Source: Rhodococcus qingshengii JCM 15477
GTDB taxonomy: Bacteria > Actinomycetota > Actinomycetes > Mycobacteriales > Mycobacteriaceae
Reading direction: 5' to 3'
NCBI RefSeq assembly: GCF_023221595.1
Contig: NZ_CP096563.1
Coordinates: 434,001-498,000 of the forward strand
Length of the DNA stretch: 64,000 nucleotides
The notes beneath the pieces were generated by a model that searched no databases, had not been told where the DNA came from, and saw nothing but the letters and a program-made list of their open reading frames with translations. The position numbers were made by a program, and so were the translations under genes. This document shows positions 1 to 8,900 of the stretch, in pieces; positions within the stretch are counted from its first letter, which is position 1; every line of letters starts with the position of its first letter.

Positions 1-1224
1 GAGCAGAGCGAGACCTGTTCGGCCCTGATCGTGATCAGCGCCGAGTCGGGTGCACCGTCATCGATCCTCGGAGTCGAGACTCTAGGCGAAGCACTGGCAT
101 CCGTGTCCGGCACGGAAACGCCTGCAGTCGCGGTTGTTCGTGAACCGACGGACACCGCGGTCATCCTCTACACCAGCGGCACGACCGGAAAGCCCAAGGG
201 CGCCGAACTCACTCACTGCAACATGGTCTTGAATGCACTGTCGACCAACCGGTTGTTCGAGAGCGTTCCGTCCATGCATGAGCGTTATCTCCTGACTTTG
301 CCGTTGTTCCACTCGTTCGGCCAGACAGTGACCATGAATGCGGGAATCTGCGTCGGTGCCACCTTGGTGTTGATGCCGCGCTTCGATGCGACCGCGGCAC
401 GCGAGATCATGGAACGCGAAAAGATCTCGGTCTTCGCGGGCGTCCCGACCATGTATTGGGGACTGCTCGGCGTGCTGGAGGAGGTAGTGAAATCCGGGGT
501 GGATATCGAGACCGTTGCACAGAACATGCGGTGCGCGATCTCCGGTGGTGCAGCGCTTCCCGTCGAAATCTTGACACAGTTCAGGGAACGCTTCGGTGTT
601 CAGATCCCCGAAGGGTACGGGTTGTCCGAGACCTCTCCGTTGGCCTTGTTCAGTGACCCGGAGAGCGACCCCCGGCCCGGTTCGATCGGCGTGCCGATCT
701 GGGGCGTCGAAGCGCGGCTTGTCGACGACTCTTGGCACACGATCGCCGGCCCCGATGAAGTGGGAGAGTTGGCCATTCGCGGGCACAACGTCATGAAGGG
801 CTATTTCAACCGACCCGAGGCGACGGCGGAAGTCATGCGCGACGGATGGTTTCGCACCGGGGATTTGGCACGGGTCGATACCGACGGAAATTACTACATC
901 GTCGATCGCGCGAAGGACATGATCGTGCGGGGCGGATTCAACGTCTACCCACGCGAAATCGAAGAGGTTCTGCTCACTCACCCAGCCGTCTCACTCGTCG
1001 CCGTCGTCGGGGTGCCGGACTCGAGCCTCGGCGAAGAAGTTGTCGCGTTCGTGATCCGAGAGCCGAGTGAAGAGATCTCCGAATCGGATCTCGTGGAATG
1101 GACGCGGGAACAGATGGCCGCCTACAAATATCCGCGTCGCATCGAGTTCGTGCCGTCGCTGCCGATGACGGCAACCGGAAAGATTCTCAAACGTGAACTG
1201 AATCAAGCATTTTCGATGGCCTGA
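1..1224 (+). CDS. Acyl-CoA synthetase / AMP-dependent ligase (3' part)
   Basis: The reading frame is open from the first base, so the start codon lies upstream and only about the last 407 codons are present. The protein is an ANL-superfamily adenylating enzyme that would activate a carboxylic acid to acyl-AMP and then acyl-CoA. Visible motifs are the P-loop-like TSGTTGKPKG, the GYGLSETSP motif, GWFRTGDLARVD in the hinge region, and the C-terminal TGKILKREL motif with the conserved lysine. The family is clear; the substrate is not, although the sequence resembles medium- or long-chain and aromatic acyl-CoA ligases of actinobacteria. A carboxymuconolactone decarboxylase-like gene follows after 8 bp, so the two are probably co-transcribed. 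Confidence 0.9.
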   Translation, partial: EQSETCSALIVISAESGAPSSILGVETLGEALASVSGTETPAVAVVREPTDTAVILYTSGTTGKPKGAELTHCNMVLNALSTNRLFESVPSMHERYLLTLPLFHSFGQTVTMNAGICVGATLVLMPRFDATAAREIMEREKISVFAGVPTMYWGLLGVLEEVVKSGVDIETVAQNMRCAISGGAALPVEILTQFRERFGVQIPEGYGLSETSPLALFSDPESDPRPGSIGVPIWGVEARLVDDSWHTIAGPDEVGELAIRGHNVMKGYFNRPEATAEVMRDGWFRTGDLARVDTDGNYYIVDRAKDMIVRGGFNVYPREIEEVLLTHPAVSLVAVVGVPDSSLGEEVVAFVIREPSEEISESDLVEWTREQMAAYKYPRRIEFVPSLPMTATGKILKRELNQAFSMA

Positions 1225-1232
1225 GGAGATCG

Positions 1233-1604
1233 ATGACTGACGTTCGAGCAAGTGAAGCTTTTCCCGTGACCCAGGCCATGAAGGATTCGGGTGGCTGGAA
1301 TCCGTTGTGGGACGGACTTTCGGAGCTGGATCCCGAGTGGACCGAGCTGTACATGAAGACAGCGATGCAGCCCTGGAACAGCGGGGTGCTGTCACCTCAG
1401 GTGATCCAGTTGCTGTGCATAGCCGTCGATGCGGCGAGCACACACATGTACGCACCCGGCGTACGACGCCATATTCGCGCCGCGCTCGACATGGGAGTGA
1501 CCCCGAAGGAGATTCTCGAGGTGCTGAAACTGACCACCGTCGTCGGGATTCATTCCTGCAATGTCGGCGTTCCGATCCTGATGGAGGAAATCGCGAACCG
1601 GTGA
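1233..1604 (+). CDS. Carboxymuconolactone decarboxylase (AhpD-like) family protein
   Basis: This 123-residue protein has the all-helical CMD/AhpD fold. The core includes the segment GVRRHIRAALDMGVTPKEI, typical of the family. The peroxidatic CxxC motif of AhpD is not evident: the nearest cysteine region reads GIHSCNVG. It is therefore more likely a small decarboxylase or hydrolase-like member than a peroxidase partner. The ATG is preceded by a good GAGGAG ribosome-binding site. It directly follows the acyl-CoA synthetase, which suggests a role in the same acid-degradation pathway. The stop codon lies 6 bp from the end of the convergent ammonium transporter gene. Confidence 0.75.
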   Translation: MTDVRASEAFPVTQAMKDSGGWNPLWDGLSELDPEWTELYMKTAMQPWNSGVLSPQVIQLLCIAVDAASTHMYAPGVRRHIRAALDMGVTPKEILEVLKLTTVVGIHSCNVGVPILMEEIANR

Positions 1605-1610
1605 GGGCGG

Positions 1611-2924
1611 TCAGTCCCGCTCGCGGTTCTCCCGTTCCTCCCGCTGACGCTGGAGGAACGGGCTCGGGTTCTGTCCGCCGATCGGACCGTGGCCGAGGAC
1701 TCCGTGCTCGTAGGCCGACTCCGCGTGCAGGGCAACGTCGATTCCGCGGGCCTCGTCTTCACGCGAAATGCGGAAGCCGAAGGTCTTGTCGATGAGCTTT
1801 CCGAGACCGTAGGTCACACCGAAGGCATAGAGCGCGACCACGACGACGCCGACGAACTGCTTGCCCAACTGCGCGAATCCACCGCCGAAGAACAAACCTT
1901 CCGGACCGCCTGTCATCACGGCCGTCGCGAGGAGTCCGATCAACAACGAGCCGACGATTCCGCCGACGAGGTGCACGCCGACGACGTCGAGGGAGTCGTC
2001 GTAGCCGAGCTTGTGCTTCCATCCCACGGCGTACGAGCAGACGATGCCGGCGATCAGACCGATGACGAGCGCACCGAACATGTTCACCGTTCCGCACGAC
2101 GGGGTGATCGCGACCAGACCGGCGACGACGCCCGAAGCTGCGCCGAACGTGGTGGGGTGTCCGTCACGATTCTGCTCGACGAACAGCCAGCCGAGTAGTC
2201 CGGTGCAACCGGCGACGAGTGTGTTGAGGAAGATCTGCGAGGCCATACCGTCGGCCGCAAGGGCCGAGCCGGCGTTGAATCCGAACCAACCGAACCAGAG
2301 CAGGCCTACGCCGAGCAGGACGAACGGCAGATTGTGCGGACGCATCGACTCGGCCTTGAAACCCATCCGCTGGCCGAGGACCAGTGCCAATGCCAGACCC
2401 GACGCTCCGGACACGATTTCGACCACGAGGCCACCGGCGTAGTCGAGTGCGCCCATCTGGGCGAGCCATCCCTGCGGATTCCACACCCAGTGAGCGACGG
2501 GGACATAGACGAGCAAGGACCAGATGGGGACGAAGATCATCCAGGCGGAGAACTTCGCGCGGTCGGCGATCGCACCACTGATGAGCGCTGCAGTAAGGAT
2601 TGCGAACGTCAATTGGAAGGTTGCGAACAACACTTCCGGGACATTCCCGTGCACCGTCGACGGGTCGATGCCCGCCATGCCGATGTGCTCGAGTCCGCCG
2701 ATGATGCCACCGTGATCGTCGCCGAACACGAGGCTGTAGCCCACGAACAACCACGCAACCGTGACGAGTGCGATCGAGACGAAACTCATCATGATCATGT
2801 TGAGTACGCCCGTCGAGCGGACCATGCCGCCGTAGAACAGTGCGAGTCCTGGCGTCATCAGAAGTACGAGTGCAGTACTGACGAGCAACCAGGCAGTTGC
2901 TCCGGCATCGATGGTGGCGGGCAC
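1611..2924 (-). CDS. amt: Ammonium transporter Amt
   Basis: This 437-residue Amt/Rh-family channel imports ammonium across the inner membrane. It is highly hydrophobic, with about 11 predicted transmembrane helices. It carries family signatures such as GLALFYGGMV near the N-terminus and a Gly/Phe-rich GVGLLWFGWFGFNAGS segment in the centre. A GTG at 2924 is chosen as the start because AGGAG lies about six bases upstream and the protein then begins in the usual way, directly before helix 1. The open frame runs further upstream but overlaps dnaX and codes for nothing recognisable. No glnK or glnD follows, so it is a stand-alone amt gene. It diverges from dnaX. Confidence 0.93.
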   Translation of the reverse strand: MPATIDAGATAWLLVSTALVLLMTPGLALFYGGMVRSTGVLNMIMMSFVSIALVTVAWLFVGYSLVFGDDHGGIIGGLEHIGMAGIDPSTVHGNVPEVLFATFQLTFAILTAALISGAIADRAKFSAWMIFVPIWSLLVYVPVAHWVWNPQGWLAQMGALDYAGGLVVEIVSGASGLALALVLGQRMGFKAESMRPHNLPFVLLGVGLLWFGWFGFNAGSALAADGMASQIFLNTLVAGCTGLLGWLFVEQNRDGHPTTFGAASGVVAGLVAITPSCGTVNMFGALVIGLIAGIVCSYAVGWKHKLGYDDSLDVVGVHLVGGIVGSLLIGLLATAVMTGGPEGLFFGGGFAQLGKQFVGVVVVALYAFGVTYGLGKLIDKTFGFRISREDEARGIDVALHAESAYEHGVLGHGPIGGQNPSPFLQRQREERENRERD

Positions 2925-3086
2925 AGTTTTCTCCTCACGCACGCGGACCAGCCCGCGTGCACGGAACCCACGATGAGTGCGTGCGGTTTCCTCCGCACTG
3001 CGATTGTGTTGCGAACATGTTTCGGGAGAAGTCGGCGTTGCACCCGCACCGGACCACCTGTCGTGGGTCGCCGGTAGTCTTTGCGC

Positions 3087-5300
3087 GTGGCCCTGTACCG
3101 GAAGTATCGACCCGCGTCCTTCGCCGAGGTGGTGGGGCAGGAGCATGTCACCGCACCGCTCAGCACGGCCCTCGACACCGGACGCATCAACCATGCCTAC
3201 CTGTTTTCCGGCCCGCGCGGCTGCGGAAAGACGTCGTCGGCGCGAATCCTGGCGCGTTCGCTGAACTGTGAGCAGGGACCGACGTCGACGCCGTGCAACG
3301 TATGCGACTCGTGCGTTTCGCTGGGCCCGGGCGGCACAGGCAACCTGGATGTGACGGAACTCGACGCCGCAAGTCACGGTGGCGTCGACGACACCCGAGA
3401 ACTCCGAGACAAGGCGTTCCACGCACCCGCCGCATCTCGCTACCGCGTCTTCATCATCGACGAGGCACACATGGTGACGGCGGCGGGTTTCAATGCGCTG
3501 CTCAAGATCGTCGAAGAGCCGCCGGAACACCTCATCTTCATCTTTGCGACGACGGAACCGGAAAAGGTTCTCCCGACCATCCGTTCGCGTACACACCATT
3601 ACCCGTTCCGCCTGTTGGCGCCGTCGACCATGCGCGGACTCCTGGAAAAGATCTGCGCCCAGGAGGGCGTACCGGTCGAGCCTGCGGTGTATCCACTGGT
3701 CATCAAGGCCGGCGGCGGTTCCCCTCGTGACTCGTTGAGTGTCCTCGATCAGCTGCTCGCGGGCGCAGGAGAAGAAGGTGTCACGTATCCGCGCGCTCTC
3801 TCTCTTCTCGGAGTCACCGACGTCGCGCTCATCGACGAAGCAGTAGACGCCCTGTCTGCCAGTGACGGGGCCGCGTTGTTCGGCACTGTCGATCGCGTGA
3901 TGGACGCCGGTCACGATCCACGCCGATTCGCGCTCGATCTTCTCGAGCGCCTGCGTGATCTCATCTTGATGCAGGCTGTTTCCGACGCCAGCGAACGAGG
4001 ATTGGTCGACGCTCCGGAAGCGGAGCTGGTCACGATGCGTGAGCAGATTCAACGAGTCGGCCCGGCCACGCTCACCCGCTTCGCCGAAACTGTCCATGCC
4101 GGACTCAGCGAAATGCGTGGTGCGACGGCGCCGCGGCTGCTGCTCGAAGTGATGTGCGCGCGAATGCTGCTGCCGTCGGCCTCCGACACCGAGTCAGCTG
4201 TATTGCAGCGGCTGGAGCGCCTGGAACAAGGTATTCCGGCTGCCGGAGTCGCGGCTGCTCCTCGCGCGGCAGCAACGCCGGCACCCACCGTGCCGCCGCT
4301 CGAACCGGAGATTGCTTCCAAGTTCCAACGGCCCTCTCAACGCAAGGCCGAGCCTGAGGCACGGCCGGAACCAGCCGCGCCTGCTCCAGCTGCGGCGCCG
4401 CCGGTTGTGGAGGCTCCTGTCGTCGAACCTCCGGTAGCGGCAGTTCCCGTCGTCGAGACTCCCACTGTCGAGATCGTGGAACCGCCGGTTGCCGAGGCTC
4501 CGGTGGTTGAAGCTCCGGTTGCCGAAGCTCCAATAGTTGAAGCTCCTGTGGTTGAACCACCGGTTACTGCTTCTGTCGAGGCGGAAGAGCTGATCGGGCT
4601 TGCCGAGCCGGAACCCGACTACGAGCCCGAGCCCGAGTTCGACGAGCCGGCGGTTGCCGAAGCTGCGCCGGTCTCGGCAGGCCCCACAGTCGAGACTCTC
4701 CGTGAATCGTGGAACACCTTGCGCAACAAGGTCGGTGAACGAAACAAGGTTCTTCCGGCCATGCTGTCCGCTGCGACGGTTCACGACGTGCGTGGACATG
4801 TCGTTGTCATCGCTCACGGCTCACCGGTCCTGGGTGCTCGTGTGACGCAACCGCACAACGCGGCGGTCATTTGCGAGGTCCTTGCCGAAATGTTCGGTGG
4901 CACTTGGCAAGTCGAGTATCAAGAAGGTGCGCCTACAGCGCCGACAGTATCGAGCGCAACCAAGGCGACAGAAGCTCCGAGCCGCCCTGCCGCTGCGCCC
5001 CGCTTCTCACGGCCCAGTCAGGAGCGCGCAGCGCAGCAGCCCAAGGCCCCGCAGCCCCAGCGCGGAGATTCGGACGACATTCCGCCGCCCGAGGCCCCCG
5101 ACTATCCGGAAGACCCTGGACCGGCGCCTGCTCCTGAGGTCGACTACGAGGCAACTCCTCCGCCTGCAACGCCGGAGGACGAGGACGAGATGTTTGCGGA
5201 GGCGGCTGAGCCCGCTGATCCGACTGCCAGACGTGATCCCGAGGATGTTGCAAAGGAACTCCTCAAGGACGTCCTCGGAGCTCGCCGCCTCGAAAGCTGA
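3087..5300 (+). CDS. dnaX: DNA polymerase III gamma/tau subunit
   Basis: This is the 737-residue clamp-loader ATPase that opens the beta clamp and tethers polymerase cores in the replisome. The Walker A motif GPRGCGKT lies at about residues 42-49, with a four-cysteine zinc module just after it (CEQG...CNVCDSC). Walker B/DEAH is VFIIDEAH. Residues from about 370 form a long Pro/Glu/Val/Ala-rich linker with short VVEAPV-type repeats, followed by a conserved C-terminal tau-like domain. The GTG at 3087 gives the MALYRKYRPA start usual in mycobacteria; an in-frame TTG six bases upstream is less likely. TAGTCT lies six bases before the GTG, so a leaderless transcript is possible. It matches Rv3721c in synteny. 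Confidence 0.96.
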   Translation: MALYRKYRPASFAEVVGQEHVTAPLSTALDTGRINHAYLFSGPRGCGKTSSARILARSLNCEQGPTSTPCNVCDSCVSLGPGGTGNLDVTELDAASHGGVDDTRELRDKAFHAPAASRYRVFIIDEAHMVTAAGFNALLKIVEEPPEHLIFIFATTEPEKVLPTIRSRTHHYPFRLLAPSTMRGLLEKICAQEGVPVEPAVYPLVIKAGGGSPRDSLSVLDQLLAGAGEEGVTYPRALSLLGVTDVALIDEAVDALSASDGAALFGTVDRVMDAGHDPRRFALDLLERLRDLILMQAVSDASERGLVDAPEAELVTMREQIQRVGPATLTRFAETVHAGLSEMRGATAPRLLLEVMCARMLLPSASDTESAVLQRLERLEQGIPAAGVAAAPRAAATPAPTVPPLEPEIASKFQRPSQRKAEPEARPEPAAPAPAAAPPVVEAPVVEPPVAAVPVVETPTVEIVEPPVAEAPVVEAPVAEAPIVEAPVVEPPVTASVEAEELIGLAEPEPDYEPEPEFDEPAVAEAAPVSAGPTVETLRESWNTLRNKVGERNKVLPAMLSAATVHDVRGHVVVIAHGSPVLGARVTQPHNAAVICEVLAEMFGGTWQVEYQEGAPTAPTVSSATKATEAPSRPAAAPRFSRPSQERAAQQPKAPQPQRGDSDDIPPPEAPDYPEDPGPAPAPEVDYEATPPPATPEDEDEMFAEAAEPADPTARRDPEDVAKELLKDVLGARRLES

Positions 5301-5688
5301 GTTGCCGAGTCGGTCCGTGTGCGTGAAACAGCTGTCGGAATCCAGCTGCACCACTGTGTGATCGAATTGTTATAAGTGCCGTTCCCTTTGTGTGCGCGCG
5401 TCTCGAAAGCGCACCGGCTCGGCCTCGCAAAGCTGAATTGTATGTGGCTGGTTTGCTGGCACATTCGTTCGCTCAGTTCCGGTGTAACGAAACGTCGATT
5501 CGGACGATGGTCGCCGAAGAATATCTGGAAGTTCTCGTTGTCTGATGGGCATTCGAGTGCTGCTGTTAAATTTCGGTGTGTCACGAATGTTCAGATTGAT
5601 AGTTGTCGGATGTTTGTTTTGCGGGGATCGACCAATTTGGGACATTCGGCGAATTGGCCACATGTTCGGCATTGCGGTATTTCGGTGC

Positions 5689-5704
5689 ATATTCAACTGA
5701 ATAT
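5689..5704. promoter_or_regulatory. Inverted repeat ATATTCA-AC-TGAATAT
   Basis: This is a perfect 7-bp inverted repeat with a 2-bp spacer in the AT-rich leader, about 275 bp before the PKS start codon. It could be a regulator binding site. No regulator gene is adjacent. Confidence 0.4.
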
Positions 5705-5792
5705 TTGCCGATCGCGAGTAGATGGCGGCCGTGAAACCGGGATCCGGTACGGATGTTCAAGCAGGAGCATGACCGGTTGCGAAGCAAATAAG

Positions 5793-5815
5793 TAACTCCG
5801 AGTTACAGCTAACTC
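5793..5815. promoter_or_regulatory. Three alternating TAACTC/GAGTTA half-sites
   Basis: TAACTC (5793-5798), GAGTTA (5800-5805) and TAACTC (5810-5815) lie side by side. They form two overlapping palindromes, one with a 1-bp and one with a 4-bp spacer. The position, about 160 bp upstream of the PKS start, suits an operator for a TetR- or MarR-type regulator. No promoter boxes could be fixed with confidence. Confidence 0.45.
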
Positions 5816-5977
5816 TCGATTGCTGTCAAATTGCTGAAACACGTTCATTGCGACGAACGACCTTTGTTATTTGTTTATGCCTTGAGGTGAATCTGCGTTT
5901 TACACACCGATGAGGGCGTGGTTAGTCTTCGGTCGATTGAGTCTCCCGTGGATGCGCGCGAAAATAGGAAGTGTAAG

Positions 5978-8900
5978 ATGACTGAAGATTCAACTAATCC
6001 TGCGATTGCGATAGTCGGGATGAGCATGTGGTCCCCCGGTGCACATGATCTGCAAGGATTTTGGGAGAACGTCCTCGCGCGTCGGATGCAATTCCGAAAG
6101 TTTCCGGAGTCACGGATGTCCCTCGACGACTACTGGAGCGCGAGCCCTGACGACGTCGACAAGACATACGCCGATCGCGGCGCGTTCATGGATGGTTTCG
6201 AATTCGACTGGGTCGGTCGCCGGATACCGGAGCGGACCTTCAAGTCGACAGATCTCACACACTGGTTGGCTCTGGAAACAGCACTCGGGGCTTTGACGGA
6301 CGCGGGCTACAGCCGAGGATCGGTACCCACTGGACGCAGCGCCGCAATCGTCGGCAACTCCCTCACCGGTGAAGAATCCCGGATGTGGTCGATGCGTTTG
6401 CGTTGGCCTTACGTCAAGCGCGCACTCGCTGTCGCAGCCGAAGCGCGCCAGTTGGACAGTTCCGTCGCTGATGCTCTCGCCGAGACGATGGAAGATGTCT
6501 ACAAGGGCCCATTGGTGGAGCCGAGTGAAGACACTCTCGCCGGCATGTTGTCGAATACGATTGCCGGCCGGATCTGCAATTATCTCGACTTCAACGGCGG
6601 CGGGTACGTCGTGGACGGTGCGTGCGCGTCCGGAATGCTCGCGGTGGCGACTGCAGCCGAAAAGCTGGCGTCCGGCGCGGCCGACTTCGTCTTGGCAGGG
6701 GGAGTCGACGTCAGCTTGGATCCTTTGGAACTGGTGGGATTCGCCCGTTTGGGTGCACTGACCCGTGGCGACATGAACGTGTACGACGCAAGCCGAAGCG
6801 GATTCATCCCGGGTGAAGGTTGCGGATTCGTGGCCTTGAAACGACTCGAGGACGCCAGGGCGGACGGCGACTACGTGTACGCGACGATTCGCGGCTGGGG
6901 CATCTCCACCGATGGCAAGGGTGGAATCACCAAGCCCCGCGCCGAAACTCAGGCCGAGATGATCCGTCGCGCATACTCGCGAGCGGGATTCGCGGCCAGC
7001 GAGGTTGCCTTCGTCGAAGGACACGGAACTGGTACTCCCGTCGGAGACCCCGTCGAACTGGCCGGCGTCCAGCAGGCCGCTCAGACGGACGGGCCCGTCG
7101 AGGCTCGTAGCATCGGCATGACGTCACTGAAGTCGTTGATCGGGCACACGAAGGCGGCGTCGGGCATCCTTGCGCTGATCAAGGCGACCATGGCCGTCAA
7201 TCAACGAATCCTTCCGCCGCTCGCCGGTTGCACCGACCCGAACCCGGCGTTCGGAACCGAAGCGCCGGCACTCTTTCCGCTCGTCAACGGTGAGATCAGA
7301 GATCCGTCCGAGAAGATGCGTGCCGGTGCGCAAGCCATGGGTTTCGGCGGTATCAACTGCCACGTCGCGATCGAATCGGCTGATGCACCATCCAGCAAGC
7401 TGACACCCTCGCAAGACGTCCGCACGATGATGGCGTCGTATCAGGACACCGAGGTTTTCGTACTTTCTGCAGATTCCGCGGTGGACTTGGCGACCCGAGC
7501 GCGGGATGTTGCAGATCTGGCGGTTCCGTTGAGTGTTGCCGAGCTGCTGGACTTTTCGGCGAAACTCTCTCGAGTGATCTCGCCGACCGCGCCCTTCCGT
7601 GCCGCAGTGGTGGCCGGACGTCCCGCGCAGTTGGCCGAACGCATGCGTCAGCTTGCCGTGATCTGCGAGAACTCCGCTCCTGCATCCGGTCAGGTGAAGG
7701 TCGTGAGCAACGAGATCTCGATCTCGAACGCCGTCCACCACGACATCGGATTCCTGTTCCCGGGACAGGGATCCCAACAACTAGAGATGGCGCGCGTGCT
7801 GATCGAGCGCTTCGAGTGGGCACGCGAACTGGCGACCGAGGCGGACGGCTGGTTGGAGGGAGTTGGAGCGGAGGCGATCACGCCTCGAATTCTGCGGAAC
7901 CCGGTCAAGAGCGCTGACGCTGCGGAATTGGCGAAGTGGAAGCGGGATCTCGCCCAGACGCAGTTCACCCAGCCTGCCGTCGCTTTGGCTTCGCTGCTCT
8001 GGTTCGAGTACCTCCGCCGATTGGGTGTCACACCCAGTGCTGTCGCCGGCCACAGTCTCGGCGAGTTGACCGCGCTCTACGCGGCAGGAGCTTACGACCA
8101 GAAGACGCTGATCACCTTGGCTGCGGCGAAGGGTGCGGCCATGGCTGTCAGTGGTGGTGGAAACGGCGCGATGGCGAGCCTGACCTGCGACCGATCGACG
8201 GCTGAGGCGATCATCGCGGAAACAAAGGGTTACGCGACCGTCGCGAATCTGAATACGCCTACACAGACCGTGGTTTCGGGCACCAAAGACGCGGTCGACG
8301 ATGTGGTTGCCATCGCGAAGACGCGCGGAGTGTCGGCTCAGGCGCTTGCCGTGTCGAATGCTTTCCACTCCGAGATGATGAACGAGGCCGAGCGGGAGCT
8401 GAAGTCCACTGCGCCCGTTGACGAGCAAGTCGATTCGCTGACTTGCCCCGTGTATTCCTGCGTCGAAGGGAAACGCGTACAGACGCCACTGGCACTTCGC
8501 GAATTGGTCACCAAACAGGTTGTCTCACCGGTCGACTGGGTCAAGACGGTAAGTGGAATCTCGCAGGACGTGGACCTGCTCGTCGAGGTCGGTCCCGGCC
8601 GTGTGCTGACCGGGCTCACCAAGGCGATCAATGGGACCGACGGCGTGCGCTGCTTCCCCGTTGCGTCCAAGTCCGGACGCGACGAGGACTTCAATGTCGC
8701 ACTGGCCGCGATGTACGTACACGGCGCTCAGGTCCGATGGAACGAACTTTTCGACGGCCGGTTCGTGCGCGAATTCGTTCCTGCCGATCAGAAGGTGTTC
8801 ATCGAGAACCTGGCCGAGGCGAAGCTGACGGTTACCTCTGCTCCCGAACCGCTCGCACTTGGTACGTCCGGCGGGGATCCGGCTGCGGCGCTGGCCGATT

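Larger units (their letters stand above)
5301..5977. other. 677-bp gene-free, AT-richer leader of the polyketide synthase locus
   Basis: This is the longest gap in the window and is visibly richer in A and T than the genes on either side. The longest open frame inside it (5376-5795) has an unlikely composition, rich in Cys, Trp and Ser, with no ribosome-binding site and no recognisable domain, so I do not call it a gene. The stretch contains two inverted-repeat clusters, listed separately, and probably the promoter region of the PKS operon. Such an AT-rich upstream island is a common site for xenogeneic silencers such as Lsr2, but that is inference. Confidence 0.7.

Noticed and set aside
2925..3086. 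Possible 4.5S RNA or tRNA upstream of dnaX
   Set aside because: In several bacteria an SRP RNA gene lies near dnaX. I looked for the conserved GGTCAGGTCCGGAAGG core and for a T-loop sequence and found neither.
2925..4097. N-terminal extension of the ammonium transporter (open frame runs to 4097 on the reverse strand)
   Set aside because: It overlaps dnaX entirely and has no similarity to Amt. The GTG at 2924 has a good ribosome-binding site and gives a normal Amt start.
5376..5795. 139-codon open frame in the AT-rich gap
   Set aside because: It has no ribosome-binding site, an unlikely Cys/Trp/Ser-rich composition and no domain.
5835..5848. Near match to the KstR operator (TGAAACACGTTCAT) before the PKS
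   Set aside because: The last fixed position is T instead of A, and there is no biological reason to link the PKS with KstR.
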